Translations under genes and position numbers: made by a program
Part shown: positions 36,903 through 44,906 of the stretch, piece by piece
Layout: each line of letters starts with the position of its first letter
Numbering within the stretch: position 1 is the stretch's first letter
Assembly (NCBI RefSeq): GCF_029027585.1
Contig: NZ_CP093397.1
Span: 930,001 to 994,000 of the forward strand
Direction of reading: 5' to 3'
Length of the DNA stretch: 64,000 nucleotides
DNA from: Sulfurimonas sp.
GTDB taxonomy: Bacteria > Campylobacterota > Campylobacteria > Campylobacterales > Sulfurimonadaceae
Notes under the pieces: generated by a model
Told to the model about the DNA's origin: nothing
The model's database searches: none
What the model saw: only the letters and a program-made list of their open reading frames with translations

Positions 36903-37514
36903 ATGTTTACAGGTTTAATAAGAGAAATAGCAACAATTAAAAGCTTCATCGGAAGTGACTTAAGCATAAGGTCAAAATACAAAGCAAAACTTGGTGATTC
37001 CATAGCTATAAATGGTGCGTGCTTAAGTGTTGTAAAACTTTTTTCTGATGGTTTTAGTGTAGAACTATCTCCAGAATCACAAAAGCATCTAGCCTTAGAA
37101 AACTTTAAAAATGAAGTTCATATAGAACCGGCAATGATGATGGGCGATAGATTTGAAGGGCATATAGTTCAAGGACATATAGATGCTATTGGAACTATAA
37201 AAGAAGTAAGAAATAGCGGAAATTCTTTTGATGTCTTTATAAATGTTGATAAAAAATCTATTCCTTATATTGTACCTAAAGGTTCTATTACCATTGATGG
37301 AGTAAGTTTAACTGTTAATGATGTAAATATCGATAATTTTAGACTAACTATCATCCCCATTACAATGAGAGAAACACTCTTTAAAAACTATAAAAAAGGA
37401 ACAAAAGTAAATATAGAAACAGATATGTTTGCAAGATATGTTTCACACATAATCTCTCATCAGAAAGGTGCTCTTAGTTGGGACGATGTAGATGCTATAA
37501 GCGCTAGATATTAA
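36903..37514 (+). CDS. ribE: Riboflavin synthase
   Basis: This enzyme dismutates two molecules of 6,7-dimethyl-8-ribityllumazine to give riboflavin. The 203-residue protein begins MFTGLIREIATI and consists of two similar beta-barrel halves. Motifs include GDSIAINGACLSVV, VQGHIDAIGTI and GVSLTVNDV, the second-barrel counterpart. An RBS, AGGAGAAAGT, lies before the ATG. It overlaps convergent mnmD by four bases. Confidence 0.93.
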   Translation: MFTGLIREIATIKSFIGSDLSIRSKYKAKLGDSIAINGACLSVVKLFSDGFSVELSPESQKHLALENFKNEVHIEPAMMMGDRFEGHIVQGHIDAIGTIKEVRNSGNSFDVFINVDKKSIPYIVPKGSITIDGVSLTVNDVNIDNFRLTIIPITMRETLFKNYKKGTKVNIETDMFARYVSHIISHQKGALSWDDVDAISARY

Positions 37515-38260
37515 TCTCTTAGTGGTTTAGCATCTGGATTACAAGATATTTTATGAGGCATATCTACTTCTTTGAAATTTTGCAATTTTTGTATAGATGC
37601 TACCGTTGAAGCTCTTATATTTTTGGAACTATTTATATAGATATTAAAACCATTCTGCCAAAGAGCAAGTCTAGTTGCTAAGGAAATAGAATAAGTTGTT
37701 AAGATACCCTCTTCTCTCATAGCTTTTTTCAAATCTTCAAAATATTCCAAAGTCCAAAGAGTCGGATTTGAACTTGGTGAAAAAGCATCTTGATAGACTA
37801 TGTCAAATTTGTTTGTGAATTTTCTAACATACTCTCTTGCATCTCCTACAAAAACTTCTATATGAAAAAACTCATCATCATAAATACCATCTTCGCAAAG
37901 CTTATAAATAATCTCTTTTAAATTTTCAAACTCTTTTGGATATGTGAAATTATTTAAAGAAGATAAAAGAGTGGCATCTAGTTCTGGAGAGTAAATATTT
38001 ATTTTAGAAATCAAAGAGTTTTTTTTATGATAATAAAGAGTAGCTAAAGTGTTAAAACCAAGCCCATAACAAATATCTAAAATATTTATCTCATCTTTAT
38101 TTTTTAAAATACTAAATGCTGGTTCAACATGCTTTAAAAGTGACTCGTTTAAAGCACCATCTTTTGTTGAGTGATAATGTTCATCGTATTCTTTTGAATA
38201 AGCTGTATATGTTCCATCATCACTTAAAATTATTCTATGCAACTTGTCATTAAATGACAT
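37511..38260 (-). CDS. mnmD: MnmD-type tRNA 5-methylaminomethyl-2-thiouridine methyltransferase
   Basis: The ATG at 38260 gives MSFNDKLHRIILSDDGTYTA and overlaps the upstream stop as TAATG, so I prefer it to the longer start at 38278. Motifs are EHYHSTKDGALNESLLKHVEP (tRNA-MTase MnmC signature) and the SAM site DICYGLGFNTLA, with DIVYQDAFSPSSNPTLWT holding the catalytic region. The FAD-oxidoreductase half of MnmC is absent, so this is the stand-alone methylating domain. MnmG, at 35 kb, makes the substrate side chain in the same pathway. Confidence 0.88.
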   Translation of the reverse strand: MSFNDKLHRIILSDDGTYTAYSKEYDEHYHSTKDGALNESLLKHVEPAFSILKNKDEINILDICYGLGFNTLATLYYHKKNSLISKINIYSPELDATLLSSLNNFTYPKEFENLKEIIYKLCEDGIYDDEFFHIEVFVGDAREYVRKFTNKFDIVYQDAFSPSSNPTLWTLEYFEDLKKAMREEGILTTYSISLATRLALWQNGFNIYINSSKNIRASTVASIQKLQNFKEVDMPHKISCNPDAKPLRD

Positions 38261-38706
38261 TAAAGACCATTGCCCCACATATGCATCTTTTTTGCCATAA
38301 TGAGATCATATCCATCTATAATATCTATCTCATTTGCTGCACGAAACTCCATCTCTTCCAAGAGAGTTTTAATCGCTTCTAGGTCTAAGATGCCTTTTTT
38401 TTCTAAAATGATTACATTCGCTGTGTTAGCAAGTGTTAAGTAGGAGAGTTTTAAAATCATTTTTTGATTTTCATGTTTTGAAAAAACATCTTTTAATATA
38501 ACCATATCATGCTCTCTTGGCATCGCACGAAAGGGTTGTGAGAAATTTAGGTTTTGCTCATCATATAAAACTACACTCAATTCCCCATCTACTTTATCCA
38601 TCATAGAAGATAAAAGTTTAGTCACTTCATCTTCTTTTGTGCAAACTTCCAAGTAATGATTCCCTGGTAAAGGAGTAAAAAGCTGAGAAAACTGTTCTAA
38701 ATTCAT
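38260..38706 (-). CDS. Unknown 148-residue protein
   Basis: I do not recognise this protein. It is acidic and contains TPLPGNHYLEVCTKEDEVTK at the start, FSQPFRAMPREHDMVILKDV in the middle and a C-terminal NEIDIIDGYDLIMAKKMHMW. The VILKDVFSKHENQ...LSYLTLANTANVIILEKKG region has the alternating strand-helix look of a Rossmann-like fold, similar to partial methyltransferase domains. It is coupled to mnmD by TAATG, so it may be linked to tRNA modification, but that is position only. Confidence 0.6.
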   Translation of the reverse strand: MNLEQFSQLFTPLPGNHYLEVCTKEDEVTKLLSSMMDKVDGELSVVLYDEQNLNFSQPFRAMPREHDMVILKDVFSKHENQKMILKLSYLTLANTANVIILEKKGILDLEAIKTLLEEMEFRAANEIDIIDGYDLIMAKKMHMWGNGL

Positions 38707-38711
38707 AATAT

Positions 38712-39014
38712 TTAGTAAGCTAAATCGTGCAGTTCTTTAAAAAGATATGCTTCAACTATAGCATCTATACTTCTTTGCGTGTGTGCAACTAAAACCATCA
38801 TGTTAAGCTCCATAAACGGCCAAACATATTCATTGTCATTTACCACAACAACACACTCACTAAAGTTTTGGAAACCATCTTTTTCTTTTGCGTGAAGTAC
38901 TTCAACCAACTCACCTTCTTCAACAAGTATCTGAGTCCAAATTTTCACATCGTCTAGTCTTGTTAATGTAGCAACTTGTACTTCTTCAGAATCCATAGGC
39001 AGTAAGATATACAT
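38712..39014 (-). CDS. Unknown 100-residue protein
   Basis: I do not recognise this protein. It begins MYILLPMDSEEVQVATLTRL and shows alternating strands and helices with VEVLHAKEKDGFQNF and EYVWPFMELNMMVLVAHTQRS. The size and strand order are compatible with an RNase H-like or NifX-like fold, but no motif decides it. It sits between luxS (starts one base after its ATG region) and the gene before mnmD, all in the same direction. Confidence 0.55.
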   Translation of the reverse strand: MYILLPMDSEEVQVATLTRLDDVKIWTQILVEEGELVEVLHAKEKDGFQNFSECVVVVNDNEYVWPFMELNMMVLVAHTQRSIDAIVEAYLFKELHDLAY

Positions 39015-39521
39015 CTATTGGTCTACTTTTGATAAATCCAAAGCTAGAGCATCGTTATCCATTATGTCAATGTCTTTACGAAGAATGGTAGATGCTATAT
39101 CTTTTGCATCTGAGAGAGAATGCATTTTGTAAGTTCCACATTGATAAATATTTAATTCTGGTATATCTTTCTGTTCTTTAACATTTAATATATCTTTCAT
39201 AGAAGCTTCCCATGCATCTGCGACTACTTCTTCATCTGGTGTACCAAGCACACTCATATAAAAACCTGTTCTGCATCCCATTGGCGATAGGTCAATGATT
39301 TCAGTATTTTTAGAGTTTAAATGATCTCTCATAAAACCAGCAAACAGATGCTCTAAAGTGTGAATACCTTCTGATGAAAGCACTTCTTCATTTGGCTTTA
39401 CAAAACGCAAATCATAAACTGTTATATCATCTCCAGATGGAGTTTTCATTCCTTTAGCTTTACGAACAGCAGGAGCTGGCATGATTGTATGGTCAACTGT
39501 AAAAGAGTCTAATAATGGCAT
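39015..39521 (-). CDS. luxS: S-ribosylhomocysteine lyase
   Basis: LuxS splits S-ribosylhomocysteine into homocysteine and the AI-2 precursor DPD. The 168-residue protein begins [20 protein letters not shown]. The metal site [10 protein letters not shown] (HxxEH) is intact, and the catalytic Cys lies in MGCRTGFYM with the third metal ligand near the C-terminal [11 protein letters not shown]. It follows the structured non-coding stretch at 39648-39727. Confidence 0.95.
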   Translation of the reverse strand: MPLLDSFTVDHTIMPAPAVRKAKGMKTPSGDDITVYDLRFVKPNEEVLSSEGIHTLEHLFAGFMRDHLNSKNTEIIDLSPMGCRTGFYMSVLGTPDEEVVADAWEASMKDILNVKEQKDIPELNIYQCGTYKMHSLSDAKDIASTILRKDIDIMDNDALALDLSKVDQ

Positions 39522-39647
39522 ATATAATTCCTTAATTTTATTTCATATTTATTTAAGGTATTGTATCAGATTTTGATTTAGATTTATTGAAGTTAAAAGA
39601 TTATTTAGAAAATCTAAAAAGTTTTAGATTTGGTGCAGATTGTGTTT

Positions 39648-39727
39648 AACTCAGACTAAGGCTAGGCTAATAGCCTGCCGTGTCTGAGTTAGACGCAAGA
39701 TGCGCCTAAGCTAAAAGCTTTTTTTAA
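39648..39727. other. Structured non-coding segment between porB and luxS
   Basis: AACTCAGA (39648-39655) pairs with TCTGAGTT (39683-39690), enclosing AGGC-TAATA-GCCT (39664-39676). Next come GCA-AGA-TGC and then AAGC-TAAAA-GCTT (39708-39720) followed by TTTTTTT on the plus strand. It is probably a terminator of the por operon on the minus strand, possibly a leader element for luxS. The strand of function is not certain. Confidence 0.5.
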
Positions 39728-40680
39728 ACTTTTGCTTCTTCACGGCGTTGTAGATACGCCCAGTTAGCATCTACTCTTTCTTGCCACTCTTTGATTAAGT
39801 ACTTGTACTCATCTTTAAAAAGGTGCTTGAAACGCCCTTGTGCTGCTAAATACTCTTCAACAGGCACAACATTTTTAGGTCTGTAAGTGATATTCCACTC
39901 TTTACCTTGAATCACTTCATAAAGTGGGAATACTAATGAATCAGTTGATAAATCAGCTAACAGCATTGTATCTTTAGGATCAAATTTCCACTCAGTTGTA
40001 CATGGAGATACTGCATTGATAAATACGGCACCCTCTGTTGCAAAACCTTTTTGGATTTTCTTAATCATATCTTTCCATTTATTTGGAGCAACTTGCGCTG
40101 CATATGGAATATTATGAGCTGCCATGATACCTAGCATATCTTTTTTGTTTCTTTTTTCACCATAAGAGATTGAACCAGCAGGTGAAGTTGTAGCAGATGA
40201 ACCAATAGGAGTCGAGCTTGAACGCTGACCACCTGTGTTTGCATATACTTCATTGTCCAGAACAACATACATCATATCGTGGTTTCTTTCCATACAGCCA
40301 GAAATCCACTGAAAACCGATATCATAAGATGAACCATCTCCACCAAAAGCTACAAACTTAGGTTTACGATCAGGCTGCTTTAGACGACCTTTTGTTTTAA
40401 GTGCATTGTACATTGCTTCAGCACCAGAAACAGCAGTTGAACTATTTTCAAAACCGATATGAATCCAAGATGCATCCCAAGATGTATATGGATAAACAGC
40501 AGTACAAACTTCTAGACAACCAGTTGAAGCAGCTAATACTAAATCGTTATTTGTTGCATTTAAAACTTCACGAACAATGATAGAGTGAGCACAACCTGGA
40601 CATAAAAGGTTTGCACCTTCAAATCTATCAGCAGAAGTTGAGAACTCTTTTAAATTTTTAATTTTTTTCATTTCACTCAT
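39724..40680 (-). CDS. porB: Pyruvate:ferredoxin oxidoreductase, beta subunit
   Basis: The beta subunit holds thiamine diphosphate: GDGSSYDIGFQWI and LDNEVYANTGGQRSSSTP give the Mg-binding GDG...N..Y..TG motif. The LLCPGCAHSII start and later cysteines bind the proximal [4Fe-4S] cluster. It has 318 residues. With porA, D and G it interconverts pyruvate and acetyl-CoA plus CO2 with ferredoxin, the carbon-fixing direction being used in the reductive TCA cycle of this group. Confidence 0.93.
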   Translation of the reverse strand: MSEMKKIKNLKEFSTSADRFEGANLLCPGCAHSIIVREVLNATNNDLVLAASTGCLEVCTAVYPYTSWDASWIHIGFENSSTAVSGAEAMYNALKTKGRLKQPDRKPKFVAFGGDGSSYDIGFQWISGCMERNHDMMYVVLDNEVYANTGGQRSSSTPIGSSATTSPAGSISYGEKRNKKDMLGIMAAHNIPYAAQVAPNKWKDMIKKIQKGFATEGAVFINAVSPCTTEWKFDPKDTMLLADLSTDSLVFPLYEVIQGKEWNITYRPKNVVPVEEYLAAQGRFKHLFKDEYKYLIKEWQERVDANWAYLQRREEAKV

Positions 40681-40690
40681 TTTCTTCTCC

Positions 40691-41914
40691 TTATAAGTAT
40701 GTTAGTTTCGGTCCACGAACACCGATAAACTGTTGTTGTTGAGTAGTTAATTTACCAGCGTCAGCATTTGCTTGAAGCTCAGTATAAAGATCAACTAAAT
40801 GTTTCTTAGTTAAGTCACGACCACCTAGACCATAAACATATCCAGAAAGTAATACTTTTGAATCAGTATTGATAAGTGAACCAGCAACCTCGTTAAACAT
40901 TGCTCCTGCCGCACCATTTGGAGATGAACGGTCAAGAACTGCTACTGCTTTTATATTTTCAAGTGCTGCTCGAACTGCCATAAATGGGAAAGGACGAATT
41001 ACACGAAGACCTACAACACCAGCTTTAATGCCTTTTGCTCTCATCTCAGTTGCAACTTCACGAGCTGTTTCAACTGAAGTACCTAAACAAAATACTGCAA
41101 CATCAGAATCTTCCATATCATAGCACTCAACTTGATTATATTGACGACCAGTTAGCTTTGCAAAATCTGCAAATACTTCATCAATTTTAGGGCTTACTTT
41201 TGTCATAAGGTCATTATGTTGACGAGCTTTATGCTCAAAGTGCCAATCTTCTTCAGTTTGTACTCCATGAGTTACAGGATGTTCAAAATCAAGCATATCG
41301 TTCATTGGTTTATAAGTACCAACAAAATTAAATGCTGTGTCATCATCCATAGTTTTTACACCCTGAGCTGTATGAGATGTCATAAAACCATCCTGATTTA
41401 CAACTATTGGAAGTCTAATACCATGGTCTTCAGAAACTTTAAAAGCAACGAAGTTTAAGTCATAAGCTTCTTGTGGAGAAAAGGCACCAAGTTGAATCCA
41501 ACCAGCGTCACGACATAAATACATGTCAGAGTGATCACCATTAACATTTAGTGGTGCAGCTAATGCACGATTTACAAGGTTAAGAACTATTGGTAAACGC
41601 ATACCAGATGCTTGGTAAAGTGTTTCTACCATAAGAGCAAGACCTTGAGAAGATGTAGCAGTTGCAACACGACCACCAGCCGCAGAAGCACCAATACATG
41701 CAGACATTGCAGCATGCTCAGACTCAACCATTACAAATTCACCCTCAATATAGTTATCAGACTTGAATTTTGCATAACCCTCAACAATAGGAGTTGATGG
41801 AGTAATAGGGTAAGCCGCAACAACATCAACCTGACACTGTCTTAGTGCTTGTGCCGCTGCAAAGTTACCATCCCATACTTCTATATCGATTAATTCCATT
41901 TTATCAAATGCCAT
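40691..41914 (-). CDS. porA: Pyruvate:ferredoxin oxidoreductase, alpha subunit
   Basis: This 407-residue subunit binds the substrate side of the active site. It has YPITPSTPIVEGYAKFKSDN and ATATSSQGLALMVETLYQAS, with MRLPIVLNLVNRALAAPLNV following, all typical of PorA. GVVGLRVIRPFPFMAVRAAL near the end is the transketolase C-terminal domain. The gene is ten bases before porB. Confidence 0.93.
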   Translation of the reverse strand: MAFDKMELIDIEVWDGNFAAAQALRQCQVDVVAAYPITPSTPIVEGYAKFKSDNYIEGEFVMVESEHAAMSACIGASAAGGRVATATSSQGLALMVETLYQASGMRLPIVLNLVNRALAAPLNVNGDHSDMYLCRDAGWIQLGAFSPQEAYDLNFVAFKVSEDHGIRLPIVVNQDGFMTSHTAQGVKTMDDDTAFNFVGTYKPMNDMLDFEHPVTHGVQTEEDWHFEHKARQHNDLMTKVSPKIDEVFADFAKLTGRQYNQVECYDMEDSDVAVFCLGTSVETAREVATEMRAKGIKAGVVGLRVIRPFPFMAVRAALENIKAVAVLDRSSPNGAAGAMFNEVAGSLINTDSKVLLSGYVYGLGGRDLTKKHLVDLYTELQANADAGKLTTQQQQFIGVRGPKLTYL

Positions 41915-41916
41915 TA

Positions 41917-42312
41917 CTATTTCTCCTCATCTTTTGCAGGCCACGAAGTGATTTCTGCTTCTTCTTCTGCTTGTTCTGGGAACATTATAAGTGATTTTGG
42001 ATTTGTTGGACAAACCTCAGCACAAATTCCACAACCCTTACAGTGGTCCATATCTATACCAACCATTTTTTTATCTCTTGATATAATTGAAACATCTGGA
42101 CAATAAATCCAACAAAATTGACAGTCAATACAGTAATCTTTGTTAAAAATTGGCTTAATTAATCGCCAATCAGCAACACTTGCTGTATATGAACTACTTT
42201 GTGAGTAAGAACGATCTTCTTGACTAGTTGCAGCAATGTCCGTAATGCTTCCATCGAATGTACGAAGCATTGCTCCGATTTCAAACTCATCCCATCCTTT
42301 TTTCATCATCAT
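41917..42312 (-). CDS. porD: Pyruvate:ferredoxin oxidoreductase, delta (ferredoxin-like) subunit
   Basis: This 131-residue subunit carries two [4Fe-4S] clusters through CIDCQFCWIYCPD and CKGCGICAEVCPT. It passes electrons from the catalytic core to free ferredoxin. An N-terminal extension of about 60 residues precedes the ferredoxin fold. It ends two bases before porA. Confidence 0.93.
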   Translation of the reverse strand: MMMKKGWDEFEIGAMLRTFDGSITDIAATSQEDRSYSQSSSYTASVADWRLIKPIFNKDYCIDCQFCWIYCPDVSIISRDKKMVGIDMDHCKGCGICAEVCPTNPKSLIMFPEQAEEEAEITSWPAKDEEK

Positions 42313-42319
42313 AACTCCT

Positions 42320-42877
42320 TTACTTTACTTCGTCATATGCGCGTTGAATTGCTAGCATATTACCATCAATAATTTTCTGTGGTAATTTACCTAAAACTTT
42401 TTTCATGCTTTCTTTAAAAAATTCTATATCATACATCCCAGAAATTTTCATAAACGCACCAAGCATTGGTGTATTTGGAATCGCACGACCAATAGTTTCT
42501 TGAGAAATTTTAATACAATCAACAGTATAAACTTCTTTTCCTTCTAGTTTTGGTTGAGCTTTAATTAACTCTTCCGTACTTAAGTGAGAAGTAATAATAT
42601 ATTTTGTATTTTCTTTACCACTAATAGTAACATCAGTAGTAAGTGCTAAAGCAGGATCAATAACAAATACATAATCTGGTTCCATATATTTTTCATGATT
42701 CATAATAACTTTATCATCAACACGATTATAGGCTGTCATCGCAGCTCCACGCTTAGCAGACCCGTAAAAGGCGAAAGCTTGTACTTCTTTACCAGTTGTA
42801 GAAATAACATTTGCTAAACCTTTTGCACCTGTTACAGCACCTTGACCAGCACGACTATGCCATCTAATTTCTAGCAT
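42320..42877 (-). CDS. porG: Pyruvate:ferredoxin oxidoreductase, gamma subunit
   Basis: This 185-residue gamma subunit contains the family start EIRWHSRAGQGAVTGAKGLA and FYGSAKRGAAMTAYNRVD. IPNTPMLGAFMKISG is the C-terminal hallmark. It is the first gene of the four-gene operon porG-porD-porA-porB. Confidence 0.93.
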   Translation of the reverse strand: MLEIRWHSRAGQGAVTGAKGLANVISTTGKEVQAFAFYGSAKRGAAMTAYNRVDDKVIMNHEKYMEPDYVFVIDPALALTTDVTISGKENTKYIITSHLSTEELIKAQPKLEGKEVYTVDCIKISQETIGRAIPNTPMLGAFMKISGMYDIEFFKESMKKVLGKLPQKIIDGNMLAIQRAYDEVK

Positions 42878-42945
42878 ATATTCTCCTTCTTTTTATTGTA
42901 TAAGAATTTTCAGTTCTAATGTAGCGTATTTTAGAGAAGTTGCTC

Positions 42946-43614
42946 TTAAGAGTAGTTGAAAGTTGATATATTCTTATTCTTTAGATGCCTAATAGCTTCA
43001 AGTGAATCATTAAATATTATATTTGTATATTGTTTTAAAACATCTATATTGTCATAACCACTTAAAACTCCGATGGAATTTACATTTGCATTTTTAGCAG
43101 AAATGAGGTCTAATTTTGTATCGCCTATCATCCAGACTTCTCTGCCCTTTGCATCTAGTATTTCTAAAGCTTTTATTATTGGCTGGGCATCTGGTTTTGG
43201 AAACTCTACATCTTCTCTACCTATCAAAACTTCAAAGTATTGCATCAGGTCAAAATACTCCATCAGAACTTTAGAATATTTACCAGTTTTTGTTGTTACT
43301 ATTCCAAGTGTTGCAAACTCACTTGCTTCTTTCACAGCCTCTTTTGCATTTTTTAAAAGTGTGGTTTTTAGGGTAGAAATTTTTCTATACTCTTCTTTAT
43401 ATGTAGCAACAAAATCCCAAACTTCTTCTTCATTTATTCCTAATTTAGCATACATAATATCAAGAGGATAACCAATAAGAGCCATTATCTTTTCATCAGA
43501 GGGATGAGTGGTTTCGTGAACATCAAAAGAGTGATGAAAGGTACTAACTATAGCATCTGTAGAATCTATAAGTGTCCCATCTAAGTCAAAAAGTATAATC
43601 ATTTTTTTTTGCAT
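42946..43614 (-). CDS. HAD-superfamily hydrolase, phosphoglycolate phosphatase-like
   Basis: This is a 222-residue HAD phosphatase. Motif I is IILFDLDGTLIDST with the nucleophile Asp and the acid/base Asp. Motif II is LGIVTTKTGKYS and motif III/IV is VWMIGDTKLDLISAKNA. The cap is of the alpha-helical type seen in Gph and pyrophosphatases. It begins one base before the stop of the DUF2130 gene, so it is probably in the same transcript, yet its AGATGC sites look like core DNA. The substrate is unresolved; phosphoglycolate and PPi are both possible. Confidence 0.78.
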   Translation of the reverse strand: MQKKMIILFDLDGTLIDSTDAIVSTFHHSFDVHETTHPSDEKIMALIGYPLDIMYAKLGINEEEVWDFVATYKEEYRKISTLKTTLLKNAKEAVKEASEFATLGIVTTKTGKYSKVLMEYFDLMQYFEVLIGREDVEFPKPDAQPIIKALEILDAKGREVWMIGDTKLDLISAKNANVNSIGVLSGYDNIDVLKQYTNIIFNDSLEAIRHLKNKNISTFNYS

Positions 43615-44895
43615 CTATACATCTTCCTCATCACTATAAGGTAATTCCAAAGCCTTAACATTACCTATAGCGTTCCCTGCTATACCTTTTATGGAACCAT
43701 ACATACCAATAGTATTGTCAAGAACTTTTTCTATCTGCTTATCTCTTTGTTTCCAAATCCTAGCCATTGAGCGTTTTTCAGTTTCCAAGTCAGTTTTCAT
43801 GGTTGTAAAGCCTTCAACTATTGCTTCTATCTGCATACTAAACTCTGTACTTGTTAAATAGCCATAGAGCAGACTCATCTTATCTGTTTTATTTTCTTCA
43901 CTTTTTTTAGCGTGATTTATTTTGATGACACCATCTCTTAACACAGAAGATAAACCTTTAAACTCTTCAAAAGTACAAACCCAAACACCATCAACTAAAC
44001 CCATTCTCTCCAAAGCAGATGGTAAAACCTCTGTTACTAAAACGCCAACATCTACACTCTTTTCTCGCATATCTGCTTTAAACTTTTCTATCCAAGTTTT
44101 TTGAAAATCCTTAGTCCGTTTACTCTCATAATAAATCTTTCCACAGTTTTGAACTTCTCTAGTATGCACTATTTGAATACAATCAGCACCCCTAGCTCCT
44201 TTTTTAATCTCCTCAATTACATCAAAAGGATACTTATCTGCAAGATACTCTTCTATCGCCAACTCTTGAACTTCACCTTGGAGTTGCATACTTCCTTGTT
44301 CAGCTTTTCTTTGTGCTATTTGTAACTGCTCTTGAAGTTGCTTGAGTTGTTCTTCTTTTTGTTTTAATTTAAGTTCATTTTGTTCATCTGAAGCTTTTTG
44401 AATCGCCTGTTTTTCAACTTGAAGCCTTTGAGTTAAAGCTATCTCTGCTTCTGCTTGAACCTTTGAAGTTATCTCTTCTTTTTCTCTTTTTAACTTCTCT
44501 ATCTCAGCCTTAGACTTATTTAACTCTTTTACTTGATTTGACTTCTCATCAAGTTCTTTCTTTAGTAATGCAATAGACTCACTCTGTTCTTCTTCTAACT
44601 CTTTTTTTATACTCTCTTGAAGTTTCTGTTTTTCAATTTTTAGTTGTATTTGTGTCGCTTTTTTGAGCTCTTCATCAAACTTCTCTTGTTGTTCTTTGAT
44701 GGCTTCTTCTTGAACTTTTAAAGTATCAAATGCTTGTTTATACTCTTTTCGTTTAGCTTCTACTTCATCTCTTAGTTTTTTTTGTTCAGATATATTTTTT
44801 TGTTTCAGTTCATCTTCTAATTGATGATAAAGTATATCGTTTACATCTATATCTGTGTTACAATTTGGGCATTTTATTGTTGTTTTAGTTGGCAT
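43615..44895 (-). CDS. DUF2130 protein: zinc ribbon, coiled coil and nuclease-like domain
   Basis: The 426-residue protein starts with CPNCNTDIDVND (Cys9, Cys12), then a charged coiled coil (about 25-205) rich in Lys, Glu and Gln. The C-terminal domain has GADC (Asp238) and YESKRTKDF (Glu257, Lys259), the D...ExK layout of a PD-(D/E)XK nuclease, as in RmuC-like proteins. It follows the ATPase by 11 bases and precedes the HAD gene directly. The function is unknown; DNA processing is a reasonable guess from the fold. Confidence 0.75.
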   Translation of the reverse strand: MPTKTTIKCPNCNTDIDVNDILYHQLEDELKQKNISEQKKLRDEVEAKRKEYKQAFDTLKVQEEAIKEQQEKFDEELKKATQIQLKIEKQKLQESIKKELEEEQSESIALLKKELDEKSNQVKELNKSKAEIEKLKREKEEITSKVQAEAEIALTQRLQVEKQAIQKASDEQNELKLKQKEEQLKQLQEQLQIAQRKAEQGSMQLQGEVQELAIEEYLADKYPFDVIEEIKKGARGADCIQIVHTREVQNCGKIYYESKRTKDFQKTWIEKFKADMREKSVDVGVLVTEVLPSALERMGLVDGVWVCTFEEFKGLSSVLRDGVIKINHAKKSEENKTDKMSLLYGYLTSTEFSMQIEAIVEGFTTMKTDLETEKRSMARIWKQRDKQIEKVLDNTIGMYGSIKGIAGNAIGNVKALELPYSDEEDV

Positions 44896-44906
44896 TATAA
44901 GTTTCC

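Noticed and set aside
41216..41458. Plus-strand open frame opposite porA
   Set aside because: Shadow of a strong conserved gene, no own signals.
44101..44325. Plus-strand open frame opposite DUF2130
   Set aside because: Low-complexity mirror of the coiled coil.
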